Assembly (NCBI GenBank): GCA_963678705.1
Contig: OY783209.1
Span: 16,616,001-16,680,000, forward strand
Direction of reading: 5' to 3'
DNA length: 64,000 nucleotides
Source of the DNA: Panorpa germanica
Taxonomy: Eukaryota; Arthropoda; Insecta; Mecoptera; Panorpidae
Shown: piece after piece, positions 46,417 through 57,764 of the stretch
Numbering within the stretch: the stretch's first letter is position 1
Layout: each line of letters begins with the position of its first letter
Notes under the pieces: generated by a model
Seen by the model: only the letters and a program-made list of their open reading frames with translations
The model's database searches: none
What the model was told of the DNA's origin: nothing
Position numbers and translations under genes: made by a program

Positions 46417-49400
46417 TCAAACAATAAGTTTAGTTAAAATATGACTTGGGTGTAATATCATGGGATATTTTTTGTCATATTCAAACTCTGAATGCGATAA
46501 ACGACCGTCGACGCATATTATGCCGTTATCGTCTAAAAATTGATTTAAATTTAACAATGTACTAGCCTTTGACAATGGTTTTTTGTCTGTTAAAGAGCGT
46601 ATTTGGCTTGCAAAGTATTCTTCTTGTGACAACTTCACTAAGGTATGCAAGGCGTTTTGTAGCTCTTGAACAGTTAAACAACCTGTCAATTTATATTGTT
46701 TGTTCTTTGTGTTCGTTATAAATCTGTTGCAATAAGCCGTTATTCTTTTCAATTTTGTTAAATTTGAATATCGATTAAATAATTCAAATGATTTTATTGA
46801 AAGAAGGTTGGTTAACACCACTTCTTTTATCTCAGGGATTTCTGATAGATTAAAGTTACTTATAGGCCAGTGGCTAGACGGATGTTTTAACCAGTCTGGA
46901 CCTGACCACCATAAATGATTGTTTGAAAGAACGTCTGCTGTTATACCTCGTGATATAAGATCCGCGGGGTTTGAATCAGTGGGAACATGACGCCATTCAT
47001 GTTTATCGGTCATGTCCGATTGAATTTCTGAGATACGGTTAGCAACAAATGTTTTTAATGTATGAGGAGACAGTTTAATCCACGATAACACAATTGTGGA
47101 ATCTGTCCATAAAATAATTTTATCTACGTTAACTGGAAGTAAGTTAATTGCTTTTTTGACCATTGTTGTAAGGATTAATGCAGCACATAACTCTAAACAT
47201 GGTATGGTTATAGTTTTTAACGGCGCGATCTTTGATTTAGAATGTAACAAGCCTATTTTTGTTTCTCCCAACCCATTCATACTTTTCAAATAAACGCAAG
47301 CTCCATATGCCTTTTCGGATGAATCACAAAAGCCATGCAGTTCAATAGCTTTATAGTTGTCTATAGAAATGTCATTTATTGCAGGTAAAGATTTTATTAA
47401 AGATAAACAATAATCTTTGAGATCCTGTGGCATCTCATCGTCCCAATTTAATTTTAACAACCATAGCTTCTGTATGATGATTTTAAATAAAATAATGCAA
47501 GGTGAGAGTAAGCCTAGTGGATCGAAAATCTTTGCAACAAATGACAGTATAGTTCGTTTCGTAAGTTTATCGGGTTGTTCAATGAGAACAAGGTTGTATT
47601 TGAATAAGTCCTGTTCAGAATCCCACATAACGCCTAACGTTTTTGCGTGTTCTGTATCACCCAGATCAAAATAAAAACACTTATTTGAATTTTGACTTTT
47701 TAACCCCGACAGCAATGATGGTGTATTGGAAACCCATTTCCGTAAGTCAAAACCTCCTTTGGACAAGATTGAACTAATTTGTTTGCAACGATCAATTAGT
47801 TCATTCTTGTCATTGGAACCTGTTATGAGGTCGTCAACATAAAAGTCTCTGAGGATAGAATTTGCGGCGTTAGGATGATTTTTCAAGTTGTCAAACCCAA
47901 GTTGGGACAGACTTCTGATCGCAAGAAAGGATGCAGAAGTTGTACCATATGTTACCGTATTTAATTGGTACGAAAGCAATGGATCTTGGGGTTCGAATCG
48001 CCAGAGAATTTGTTGCAAATTTCTCTGTGATGTATTTACCAGGACTTGCCGGTACATCTTTTCGATGTCCGCGATAACGACAAATTTGAACATTCTGAAT
48101 TTTGTCAATAGCGTTAAAAGATCGCTTTGAATAGTGGGGCCATTCGCTTGAAGAGCGTTTAATGAGACACCAGTAGTAGTGTTCATAGAACCATTAAAAA
48201 CAACTCTTAACTTGCTGGTAGTGCTAGTCGGTTTTAACACACCATGATGAGGTAAAAAATATGAATTACCTAGTGATTGCTGTTCTGTATTAACAGTCAT
48301 ATGATTTAAAGAAATGTACTCGCTCATGAATTTGTGGTACATTGCTTTTAATTCGGGGTTGTTCGTTAATTTTTTCTCAAGTGTGAGAAAACGCTTCGTA
48401 GCAATAATTTTGGAATCTCCCAATAATATGACTGATTTTTTAAAGGGAATTTTAACAACAAACCTACCATTCACATCGCGCGTAATGTTGGTTACAAAAT
48501 GCTCCTCGCAGGCTATCTCTTCGGCAGTGTGCGGATTACAATTGGGTACACTTTCAATTTCCCAGAACTTTGTTAACTGAGTTTGGATTTGCGAATGGTG
48601 GCAATGAAACAGATTTTGTTCAATTTTATCATTAATACCAATTACAATCCATCCTAATACAGTATTTTGTATCTTAATTTTATCTTGTACTAATTTAATT
48701 TTACCTATTATTATTAGGTCCCAGAATACATCTGCTCCGAGTAATATGTCTATCTTGCTAGGCTTGTTAAAGTTTGGGTCAGCTAATTTTATATGGCTTG
48801 GTACAACTAAGCCCCTAATGTCTAAACAATGATTAGGTACATTGTCAGTTATCTTTTCAATAACTAAACATTCAATACTTTTTGAATAGTCATTATTAAA
48901 AGAATTTATTTGTACCCTAACTTTCGAATTTACATTATTTTTGGTTTGACCGATACCTGATATGACAATATTGGTGTTAGTTAAGGGTGATTTTAATTTT
49001 CTTGCAAATTGCTTTGTCATAAAGGAAGTTTGGCTGCCATTGTCCAAAAGAGCACGTGCATTTATGGTTTTTCCATGCTTGTCGACAACCTCCACTACTG
49101 CGGTAGCAAGTAGCGTGTAATTTGAATTCAGAATCTGCGACGTAAGAGTTTGACTTGATACGGCAGGCTCTGATTGAGGTGTAGCCTTCTCTAAATAAAG
49201 CAAAGTATTATGAGGTTTTTGACAAATTCTGCATTGATATTTTGACTTACATTTATTTCTAGAATGACCGGCGTAGAGACAATTTAAACACAAATTACTA
49301 TTTTGACAGTGTTCTATTCTATCATTTACATTGAGTTTCAGAAAATCTTGACATTTGTACATTAAATGATCTCCTTGGCAGTAATAGCATTTAATTTGTT

Positions 49401-50334
49401 GAGTCACCAATAATGATTTGTGATGTTTTGGTTTACTACTGGGTTTATAATTAAAACTTTGTTCATCAAGGTCACGAGCACGATCAAGAATAAAAGTTAA
49501 CATAGAATCCACTGTTTGATATTCTGATTTAGAACTAGGTGACATTTGCCAATGTGTTCTACTTTCAACGTTCAATTTTTTAAATATTAGTGTGGTAACT
49601 AGTTGATCCCATCTGCTATGAGGAGGAATGTGTGTTTCTAGAGCCTTAACATGCTTTCTAATGGAATTCGCGGTAACCCTAAGTTTATCACTGGATTCTA
49701 CGTTTAAGCTTGGTATATCAAGAAAGGAATTAATATGATGAGAAACTATTGCCTTTTTATTATCATAAGTTTGCAGCATGAGATTCCAACATAGTTCGTA
49801 ATTTTCTGGTAAAATTTTAATAGAGGATATTGTGTCAAGGGCATCGCCTTTAAGACAATCTCTTAAGTAGTGCAATTTTTGATGATTATTATATCCGACA
49901 TTATGTACTAAGCTGACATAACTGGATTTGAAATTATTCCATGATGTTATGTCGCCGTCAAAACTAGGTACAGAAATTGTCGGTAGTCGTATGCCATTGT
50001 TTATATAATGAGGAGTGTTATCAGTTAATCTGGTATCCTGACGATCCATAATCGCATCTATAACACACCATATATCACTGAATTTCTTAGATAAATTTGA
50101 ACGTGTTTCAGAAAGCTTTTGGTTATCTGCATCATCCAAATGTTGACGTAATTCAACACAAACATTTTCAATTTTATCAACCAGTGGCTCACAAATTTTC
50201 TTACAATACTTAATCTTGTGAACGTCGTATATTGATGGGTCATTTAAATCTATGCTATCAATATAGGGGACATGATCATTTAAAGTTTGCTCATAAACCT
50301 CTAATTGCGCGTATAACTTCTTGATATTAACCAT
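46417..50334 (-). CDS. BEL/Pao gag-protease-RT-RNase H
   Basis: 1,305-codon frame from ATG 50,334 (MVNIKKLYAQLEVYEQTL). Order: coiled gag N-terminus; DUF1759-type gag (PSFDGDITSWNNFKSSY, KLHYLRDCLKGDAL); zinc knuckles CYYCQGDHLMYKC (about residue 315), CLNCLYAGHSRNKC and CRICQKPHNTLL; DUF1758-type aspartic protease with ARALLDNGSQTSFMTKQFA (about 430; Asn where Ser or Thr is usual in D-S/T-G); RT with LRVVFNGSMNT, VVIADIEKMYRQV and catalytic FYVDDLITG (about 830); RNase H with HGFCDSSEKAYGACVY (about 1000) and the WTDSTIVLSWI motif. The frame ends in a TGA inside the integrase zinc region; protein homology resumes directly beyond it. No envelope-like gene follows. Confidence 0.95.
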   Translation of the reverse strand: MVNIKKLYAQLEVYEQTLNDHVPYIDSIDLNDPSIYDVHKIKYCKKICEPLVDKIENVCVELRQHLDDADNQKLSETRSNLSKKFSDIWCVIDAIMDRQDTRLTDNTPHYINNGIRLPTISVPSFDGDITSWNNFKSSYVSLVHNVGYNNHQKLHYLRDCLKGDALDTISSIKILPENYELCWNLMLQTYDNKKAIVSHHINSFLDIPSLNVESSDKLRVTANSIRKHVKALETHIPPHSRWDQLVTTLIFKKLNVESRTHWQMSPSSKSEYQTVDSMLTFILDRARDLDEQSFNYKPSSKPKHHKSLLVTQQIKCYYCQGDHLMYKCQDFLKLNVNDRIEHCQNSNLCLNCLYAGHSRNKCKSKYQCRICQKPHNTLLYLEKATPQSEPAVSSQTLTSQILNSNYTLLATAVVEVVDKHGKTINARALLDNGSQTSFMTKQFARKLKSPLTNTNIVISGIGQTKNNVNSKVRVQINSFNNDYSKSIECLVIEKITDNVPNHCLDIRGLVVPSHIKLADPNFNKPSKIDILLGADVFWDLIIIGKIKLVQDKIKIQNTVLGWIVIGINDKIEQNLFHCHHSQIQTQLTKFWEIESVPNCNPHTAEEIACEEHFVTNITRDVNGRFVVKIPFKKSVILLGDSKIIATKRFLTLEKKLTNNPELKAMYHKFMSEYISLNHMTVNTEQQSLGNSYFLPHHGVLKPTSTTSKLRVVFNGSMNTTTGVSLNALQANGPTIQSDLLTLLTKFRMFKFVVIADIEKMYRQVLVNTSQRNLQQILWRFEPQDPLLSYQLNTVTYGTTSASFLAIRSLSQLGFDNLKNHPNAANSILRDFYVDDLITGSNDKNELIDRCKQISSILSKGGFDLRKWVSNTPSLLSGLKSQNSNKCFYFDLGDTEHAKTLGVMWDSEQDLFKYNLVLIEQPDKLTKRTILSFVAKIFDPLGLLSPCIILFKIIIQKLWLLKLNWDDEMPQDLKDYCLSLIKSLPAINDISIDNYKAIELHGFCDSSEKAYGACVYLKSMNGLGETKIGLLHSKSKIAPLKTITIPCLELCAALILTTMVKKAINLLPVNVDKIILWTDSTIVLSWIKLSPHTLKTFVANRISEIQSDMTDKHEWRHVPTDSNPADLISRGITADVLSNNHLWWSGPDWLKHPSSHWPISNFNLSEIPEIKEVVLTNLLSIKSFELFNRYSNLTKLKRITAYCNRFITNTKNKQYKLTGCLTVQELQNALHTLVKLSQEEYFASQIRSLTDKKPLSKASTLLNLNQFLDDNGIICVDGRLSHSEFEYDKKYPMILHPSHILTKLIV

Positions 50335-51181
50335 TTTTGAATCTTTGTAATTAGTTTAAATAGAAATTAAAATTATTGTCTGATGCGAGTATCAAATTAT
50401 TTAAGCAATATGGAATGAATGGATACTCTCTTTTTTAAAATAACAATAAAATATTTTTAAAAATATAATGTAAAAGTGTGAATAAGTAATATAAAATGTG
50501 TTCTGGTCAATATTGTAGAAAGTACCCAGAACCACATGTAAATATAATGCGGTATTATAAAATGTTAAAATGTGTACGGATCAATCAGGTATATGAAACA
50601 CAACTCAATACCGCATGGCCATAGAAAAAGGTCTAGACAGGACCGTAATTGTACTGATGTTTTAAATGTTATATCGCTTAACAACAAATAGGCAGAACAA
50701 ATATTACCACTTGTATAAATGTTGTCGTAATTTAGAAACAATCCCGGTGGCTTTTAATATGTAATATTTTACCAACTCAAAAGATATATTTTGCTGAATG
50801 AAATAATCCTGGTGGCTTTTAATATCGATTATTTACCAACGCATAAGAAATATTTACTAAATATGGACATTAGCTGTGCCCTCCTAAACCAACAATTTGT
50901 AAGACTAACAAATTAAACAATATACACAAAATAACAATCTTTGCTACAATTTTATAGTATAAAAAATGCACAAAGATATTTTAGAAGTAAAACAAAGCAA
51001 TATTGAAATAGGAAATTAAGAATTTTTTAAGGAATAGACACTAACCGTTGTTGCACGTGTTTGCTCAGGGGTGCCACCTTGACCAATTTTCCAGTGTTTG
51101 TATAACTCAAAACTTCAAATTCTTCACTGTTGATAATTGCAGGTATTCCATGCACGATTGCTTCTCGCGACTGTAGGAGAT
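50335..51181 (-). other. BEL/Pao leader
   Basis: Non-coding 5' leader between the 5' LTR and the gag start. A direct repeat, AATCCYGGTGGCTTTTAATAT followed by ATTTACCAAC, occurs twice about 63 bp apart (near 50,741 and 50,804). The position suits a packaging or dimer signal, but that is only a guess. Confidence 0.6.
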
Positions 51182-51199
51182 CCGGCTCGAAGGACCAAA
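51182..51199 (-). promoter_or_regulatory. BEL/Pao primer-binding site
   Basis: Directly after the 5' LTR on the minus strand, TGGTCCTTCGAGCCGGA begins with TGG, as expected for pairing with the CCA end of a tRNA. I did not assign the tRNA. Confidence 0.7.
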
Positions 51200-51730
51200 T
51201 GTTTGGGCGGTGGGGTGCCCGGGTATTTCACCGTAAATAGTCAGCAAGTCTTCGAAGTTCGTGAACTCAATATGAATTTATAAGTATATTTATTTCATAC
51301 AAAATTACACATTGGGGTCGTAAATCCCAACAGAATTACACAATTAAACACTTATCCTAATAATTAATAATAATGAATGTATATAAATGTATATGAATGT
51401 CTTAATGTATATATTTTAATATTAAATTGTACTGTTACTTAATACTTGTTGTCTCGTTGAGAGTTGGTTCAAAAATGAATGATTTGAGTACAATACATTT
51501 AACACTTAAAAATAGAAAGGAGTGGGGATGAACCCATAATACAATTTGTGAACATAGTTGAACAAAAATGAGTAATAAAATTATTGGTAGCAAGACAAGT
51601 AAGTCTGGATTTACACTTCACACATTAAAATGTTCAGGCGACACTCGCTACAGTTTATTTACACTTTTGCCTTAAAAACATGTAAAATTAAATTATATTA
51701 TAATTGTATTTTGATGCATGTGTTTGTCCA
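51200..51730 (-). repeat. BEL/Pao 5' LTR
   Basis: Partner of 44,741-45,271. Plus-strand ends are TGTTTGGGCGG and TGTTTGTCCA. It contains the promoter of the element. The 135-codon plus-strand frame at its right end is spurious. Confidence 0.95.
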
Positions 51731-53262
51731 ATCTTGTTGTTTATTATTCATTTCTTGTGATTTGACATCACTAAAAACAGAAAGCTTGGAATCCCTAGTA
51801 TTACTACATTCTGCAGTAATACAGTTGGCAACGCTCAAGACATTATTTATTTCCACCGTTTCTGTTTCATTCAAAGTGTCATTTTCATTGAGATCTGAAT
51901 TTACTGGAGATTTTCTTAATGTTGAGTTGGAGAATAACATATTTGGACAACCTAAGAGATCACGAGTAAGAATGTCATTTGGAGAAAGAACCTTATTTAA
52001 TGCTGAATCTAGAAGATTAAAATCAATAGGAAGGTAAGAATTCATAAAAATTAACGTATTATTTAATGACCGCGAGACTCTATCGCTATTAGTTTTTTCG
52101 AATGATGGACACGGTTTTACATATTTATTTACATTATTGTTAGAAGAATTAATAAAAGGTTTAATATTTTTAGATAAGTTAGAGTTTAAATACGGTGGAA
52201 AGGACTTGTTGCAAAATTTTGATGGTTTTTTGAATTTTACGGCTTCAGCGTATGTCTTAGGGTACGTTATCTGTTTATTTGGAGAAGAGGATTCTATTGA
52301 GCTAGTGGAAAAGAGTGACAAAGAAATAATTACAATTCGTGGAATGAGTAAAATGCTTCTGGACGACATCCAAAGTCAAGAGGATCTAAACGCACACCAA
52401 ATAAGATTTCCTTAGTTAAATTAGTTTTAATTTGATTTGAAGAACTGGAGGACGAGTTATCTAGTAATAAATCGATATCTTCGTTACTTTCTATCGTATC
52501 TATTCTAGTTTTCTTAATTTTTTCTGTTTGGTTTGGATCTTTACTATAAATTTACTGATTACGGGGAGTCTTTTTACTAATTAATCTAGTTTTAATGTGA
52601 GTAGAGACGTCTGAAGAGGAGCTATCAATTGAAGAAGACGATTCTTCATTATTTTCTATTGTAATATTATTGGTTTTCCTATCTTTTATTGTTTAGTTTA
52701 AATCTTTGCTAATAATACAAGATGATGGATGTTTTAAATTCTGCAAATTGTTTCTTTTAATAATCACGGTGTTGGGAGAAGAGCTAACTTTAGTCAGAGA
52801 AGAATCTTCATTTAAAATCGTTAAAGAATTAAGTTCTTTAATACGTTTTTGCGATTGGTTTGAGTCATTACTAGAACACGAGGAAGTTTCAGAAGAGGAT
52901 TGATTTAAAGAATTGTTGTTTTTTAAGATAAGGGAGATCTTTTCTTTACTAATCGCTGCTTTTTTAGTAAAAATTCTCGTTTTGAACTGTTTGTTTAAAT
53001 CTTTGCTATTTGTTTTTACTTTACTATTAACAAGATGGCGCGGCGTGTTCTTTTTGATAGAGTCTCGCGATTCGCTACAAGTAATGCGATTGTTTATTGG
53101 TGAAAGTTTACTATTGATGTTATTGTTGTCTTCGGGATCTAAAATGCAATAATTTCGCGAACTCTTGTCATTAACAACTCCCTCAGCAGTGAATACCATC
53201 GTAGGAATACCTTTTGGTACCTCTGATTGCTCAGGGGCACCTAAAGTATTTCTCTTTGGCAT
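51731..53262 (-). pseudogene. R-B: N-terminal part of R2/NeSL-type LINE ORF
   Basis: Start MPKRNTLGAPEQSEVPKGIP at 53,262 (an upstream in-frame ATG at 53,271 adds three residues). First 192 codons: Ser/Asn/Lys-rich with NKQFKTRIFTKKAAISK and SSSETSSCSSNDSNQS, to a stop at 52,693. The ORF then continues with stops and frameshifts: NNEESSSSIDSSSSD; then, after a frame change, TYPKTYAEAVKFKKPSK, RSLNNTLIFMNSYLPIDFNL and SPNDILTRDLLGCPNMLF. The last block aligns with LSPKDKIIRDLTEKCPQMSF of R-A and LSAKDKIIQELVNCPKMFF of chimera 2. The sequence runs into the BEL insertion at 51,730 and resumes at 44,740. Confidence 0.8.
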
Positions 53263-54045
53263 TCTGTGCAAAGGTGTTGATGATGGTAAAGTGTAAACGT
53301 TTCTTGGAGTTTATGGAGATAGGAAAATGATTTTGAAAAGGTAAATCGTTATAAATTAATGACGGATTTTTTACTACCAGTGTTTAAAGTCTTCGCCAAT
53401 CAGTAACTATACCTTGAAGCACGTTCGCCAGGCAGGGAGTAACCGTTGTTGAAGAATGCTTAAGAAATGTAAGAGATTTCTTAAGTGATGGCAGTTTGTT
53501 GGGTCGCATACACTGAGTGATACTACCAATAGCACTCGAAAAAATAACTAGCCTGTTACGATCCTTCTTGTACTACTCAGGGAAGTGCAGTGCTGAAGTA
53601 GTTGTGATTACGTTAAATTAACTAAGAGTTCTACCTGAAGGGAACAGGGTACCCTTAGAAAATGTTTAATGTAAAATGTAAGCTAGGTGATAACGCAGTG
53701 TAGCTTGTAAATTGTTCTGGCGTACTCTAGCTAGCGACAACAGATGTTGAACGGACCAGAGTACAACCAAGTGTGCTGATTGGTGAGTTGCAGTGGGTTT
53801 TCAAGGCTATCAGTGGTTAGACCAGCATGGACCATGAAAATTACCACTGCGGATGAACTGTGTGATGGGCAAAGGCTATGGTCACCAAATGATGCTCCGA
53901 CCAATGACACCACCACGAAGTGTAATGACCACTTATCAACTACCTAGCAAGATCACCAAAAAAGATATCTGTAGCAAACCAACCTTCAATTCCTGGTCCT
54001 ACCGAAGCAAGACCTTAAATCAAAAAGCTGATAAGAACACATTTT
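53263..54045 (-). promoter_or_regulatory. R-B 5' untranslated region with hairpin module
   Basis: Leader of R-B. It shares with R-A the AAGATCACCAAAAAAGATATC string and several downstream blocks. Its far end carries the module hairpin (53,995-54,014) and AAGCTGATAAG (54,025-54,035). As the 5' UTR of a LINE it should hold an internal promoter; none is identified by motif. Confidence 0.6.
53995..54014 (-). other. Border hairpin, copy 3
   Basis: Sense (minus) strand GGTCTTGC-TTCG-GTAGGACC. All eight positions can pair if two G-U wobbles are allowed, closing a C(UUCG)G loop. AAGCTGATAAG (plus strand) begins 30 bases from the hairpin start, as at the D1 copies. Confidence 0.7.
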
Positions 54046-54628
54046 TATAAACTAAATACTATACACATACACATAAATTTTTTTGAAGAAATGAGTTTTT
54101 ACATAGTTTCTAAATGAAGGGTTTCAATCATAAAATAACATAGTAAATTTTCTAAGCCTAATCTAATCTAACGCATGCAACTATTATTAATAAAATCTAT
54201 TCAAGGGGACAACACAACCTCTATCGGCGGGAAATTGCCGATGTACAATTCAAGAGGTACCTACTCTAAACTAAACATGAAACACATTAAAAAGTTGAAA
54301 CATCATGCACAAGATACGTTAAAAATGAGCAAATTAGAGAATGAAATATCAATAAGTTACTAACTAAATACAGTTTTACATATTAGACGTGCACATAATA
54401 AGTTATGACAACACATTTTACTTTCATATATAATAAATTACTGACGAGTATGATGTTACAACATTTGACAGGCGCCATAACTTTTATAGGGAAGGGGCGT
54501 TATACTAAATGATATGGGACTGCAGGCTATTCCTGTCGGTGTCCCGTGAGATGCCAAACATATATGTTACGTGAGTGACGTATGATGTCACTCACCGCTA
54601 GCTTACGCAATAAACTAGCGTATGACTT
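54046..54628 (-). other. D2 3' untranslated region
   Basis: Follows the D2 stop at 54,629. It contains the inverted repeat GTGAGTGACGTATGATGTCACTCAC near 54,571-54,595 and ends near 54,046-54,058 with TATAAACTAAATACTA. That string resembles the R-B and R-C ends (TCTAAACTAAATAAAGTA and TCTAAACTAGATAATGTA), so I take it as the shared 3' terminus. The 62-codon plus-strand frame here has no support. Confidence 0.55.
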
Positions 54629-56360
54629 CTAACAAATCTTTTTGAGGAAATCATCGTTGTTTCGATCCCACGATCCTAGTGTTCCAATTATCATTGGGAT
54701 CACCTCAACCGACTGGTAGCGTTGCCGTAATTCTAACCTTAACCGTTCATATTTACGTCGCTTTTCATTTCGCGCGATTTCCATGGCTTTCCGGCGGTTT
54801 TCAAATGGGATTGTTACATCCACGATATAGCAAGTCTCGCCTCTCACTAACACAAGGTCGGGTTTGAGCCTTTACTCACCTATCTGCGTGTTCTCTGCTA
54901 TTACCGTAAATTTAGGGGTCGCGGCGTTTTTGATCCTCTCTACAAATGTGTTATGCCTTGCAGTGTATGCTTGCGAGTATCGCATGCAGTGACATAACAC
55001 ATGGGGGAAAGTTTCATAGGGGATCTCACATCTTCTACATTTTGTGTTACCAGTATTGTAGGTACGGCCAATTAAATTACATAGATTGAGTCGCGCCTTA
55101 TGAATAAAGCGCCACTCTGCAAATCGCAAAAATTTCCCATTTCTTAAGAATGGGAACTTGCAGGATGTGCAGCATCGCACTCCATGGCTTTCCCCTGATC
55201 TGGCTTTTGCACCAACTCAGCAGCATATTTATTACGCGTCTCAGCACAGAGTTTTTTCATAACAGTTTGCCTGTCAATCTCTTTATTGTTGTGTTTGTGT
55301 GTAGAGATTGAAAGGTTACTGTCATCGAAACTCCAAGCCACGCACGTTCGACGTGATGCTGCTCTAGCCCGTGTAAAGTGGTTATCAGTTGTAGTAGCTG
55401 GTGCTCTGAAGACCCCCTCTGTTTCGCCGGACATATACTGCGATACTTCGATGTTCGACGGTAATCTTTTAATTCGTTTTTCGATGGTTGCAGTCAGCAG
55501 ATCCTTGGCGATGATAGAGATTTCAGTGTCAGCAGAAGTCAGAAATTTAAACGCATTGTCAATCAATGCAAAATCACTGTCATCTGCCGCAACCGGTATC
55601 CCCATCATGCCAGCGCTCATGGCACCGTATAGGTAACCCTTCGAAGCTTCCTGATGCAAACTTAGTGTTTGCTTGATCTCCGGTCTTAAAACTTCGTCAA
55701 GATGGCCCCATTGTGTTTTCGTTAACACACCCATCCGCATACTGAACGCACACGCAAGGTATACGAACGTTTTAAGTGCGTCTATTCTTTGCCATGGTGC
55801 CAGGTTTGACCGTATGATCTTAAGACCCGTGTACATAATGTCTTTAAGCTCCTGGATTTTCGGTATTACCGTAAAACCTACCGGTGCTCCCAGAGATCTG
55901 CATTTTTTCCCTTCTTTCAAGTCCATTAATATTGAACACGCTATGCACAACACCCACGGGGTTCATTCCCGATATGTGTAGGGTGTTGCACTTTTCCGCC
56001 CTTAGAGTTAGTCCAATTCTTCTAGCTAAGTCTGATGTCACATTTATCGCATCCTGGAGTTGTTGTGGAGTATTTTTCAGGAGGATAATGTCGTCAGCAT
56101 ATGCTAGCACATTGTGTGTCATAGAGTCACCCTGCATATTCCGGACGATCGGGTCAATAGCGAGATTAAACAGTATCCCGCTAAGCGGGCAGCCCTGTTT
56201 AATCCCACTATGCACATCAATGGGCACCGTTCCTTCGTCCTGCGTGATGACTGACGAAGTGCTATCACTGTAGATGTCTCTTATGATGCTGACAAAATGA
56301 TCCCCCGTTCCAACAGCTGCCAGTGACTTGAAAATTGCATTGTGCGATATAGCGCACTCT
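54629..56360 (-). pseudogene. D2: R2/NeSL-type LINE, RT palm to endonuclease
   Basis: Begins within the RT at SHNAIFKSLAAVGTGDHF, continues IRDIYSDSTSSVIT, HSGIKQGCPLSGILFN and catalytic LAYADDIILLKN (about 56,090), then LTLRAEKCNTLHI. A frameshift near 55,920 leads into SLGAPVGFTVIPK, SNLAPWQRIDALKTF and ALIDNAFKFL. A second shift near 55,160 leads to FAEWRFIHKARLNL and the CCHC knuckle CRRCEIPYETFPHVLCHC. A stop follows at 54,872 (QIGE-stop-RLKPDLV). Then comes the restriction-like endonuclease: KPDLVLVRGETC, YIVDVTIPFENRRKA, KRRKYERL (PD...D...K-type residues), IIGTLGSWD. All catalytic motifs are present, but the frame is broken three times. Codon use is clearly more GC-rich than in the R copies. 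Confidence 0.9.
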
Positions 56361-57764
56361 TTGCCACGGTGCGAGATTAGAGCGCATGATTTTCTTTTCT
56401 TTGTTTATCATTTCCTTCATTTCTTGTAGATTTGGAACAATACGGAAGCCTACTGGAGCTCCAAGAGACTTCTGTATTTCCCCCTCTCTCAAGCAGTAAA
56501 TGGGTTCATCGTTGATGCATATGTCAGCATCTCTGAGCGCGACTTGACGACTGGCTGGCATCCAGAAGCACTTGCATTTCATTGGCCGGATCTTAAGGCC
56601 TATCCTGGCTGCCTTAGTACAAACTGCATTAATGTTGGTCTGGACCTCTGCAGGTGATTTCCCCAGTATCACCACGTCATCTGCGTAGGCCAGCGCGTTG
56701 TGTACATTTACTTCTGGTCCTTGGACGTCTCTTATAATGGGATCAATGGCGAGGTTAAAGAGAATACCACTTAATGGACAACCTTGTCGTATTCCTCTTC
56801 CGACTTCTATGTCCTCAACTGTCCCGTCTGCAGTGCGAATGGTGGTGGAGTTTTGGCTGTACATCTCTCTCACGATGTCTCCAAATTCTCTTCCAGCTCC
56901 TACATTCAGGACAGCTTTGTATATAGCCTCGTGCGGGATAGATCCAAATGCGTTTTTAAAATCCTGCCAGGCAATGCATAGGTTGCTCTTCTTGGTTCTT
57001 GCGTCGTAAATTTTTTGTTGTAATATAAAATTGTTTTCGAAGACACTATCGTGGGGGAGAAACCCTTTTTGGCACGGGCTGAGGACATTGTTTTTAATAA
57101 GCCAGGATGTAAAACGCGCCGCCAGACAGCCTGTATACAGTTTGTATACTGTTCTTGTAATGGCTGTCGGCCTCCAGTTCTGCATGTCTGCGGTATTACC
57201 TTTTTTATGTATAAGTATCATGTAAGAGGATTTCCAGGCTGATGGAATTCTCTTGAAATGAAGACAGGCGTTGAGGATCTTCGTAACAACTTTACAGCCT
57301 CTGTCCGCTCCCTTCCAGTGAGAATATGTTAACCTATCGCTCCCTAGTGCAGAGTTCTCGAAGCGCCGTAGTTTCTTCATCACTTCATCTTCGGAGAACT
57401 TATCCGTCAGCTCTGGGATCCTTTTCACTTCTTTGTCTTCATAAATGTCATTTGGGTACTCTGTTGATCTTAGGGATTCTGAGAAGTGGTTCCTTACGGT
57501 AGTAGAGTCGACGGGGCACCTACTGGCGACTTCTCCCATGATGACTCGAACCACTCTTCTCCTGCACCTATTATACAGCCTCTGTATCTGTGCAGGGTTA
57601 CCTACATTCGGTACTTTGGCTGTATATGTGTTGTCGTTTAATTCAGGCAGTTTGACCATTCTTGATATTTTTTCTGTAATTTCCTGGACCAGCTTCTCAA
57701 AGATTGGCCAAGCTTCTTCCTGGTTTGGAGCTTCTATAATGTCTGTAAGCTGCTGGGCAAACAT
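56361..57764 (-). pseudogene. D1: R2/NeSL-type LINE, RT part, fused to D2
   Basis: Open for 468 codons from 57,764: LTDIIEAPNQEEAWPIFEKL, LYNRCRRRVVRVIMGEV, YPNDIYEDKEV, RFENSALGSDRLTYSHWKGA, NWRPTAITRTVYKLYTGC, LSPCQKGFLPHDSVFENNF, WQDFKNAFGSIPHEA, RGIRQGCPLSGILFNLAIDP, catalytic LAYADDVVILGKS (about 56,685), IRPMKCKCFWM, SLGAPVGFRIVP and MRSNLAPWQRV. Just after LAPWQR the sequence jumps (near 56,360) to a point about 130 codons earlier in the related element D2. The frame then runs on in the wrong phase to 56,265. D1 therefore lacks thumb, knuckle and endonuclease of its own. Confidence 0.9.

Larger units (their letters stand above)
44741..51730 (-). mobile_element. BEL/Pao LTR retrotransposon nested in R-B
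   Basis: 6,990-bp element bounded by 531-bp LTRs (TG...CA on the minus strand) and a perfect 5-bp target duplication ATCTT (44,736-44,740 and 51,731-51,735). R-B coding sequence continues on both sides, proving insertion into R-B. The LTRs differ at roughly 17-18 positions by eye, about 3 percent, so this insertion is older than the copia one. Gag-pol is a single long frame with two stops and one frameshift near the 3' end. Confidence 0.96.
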
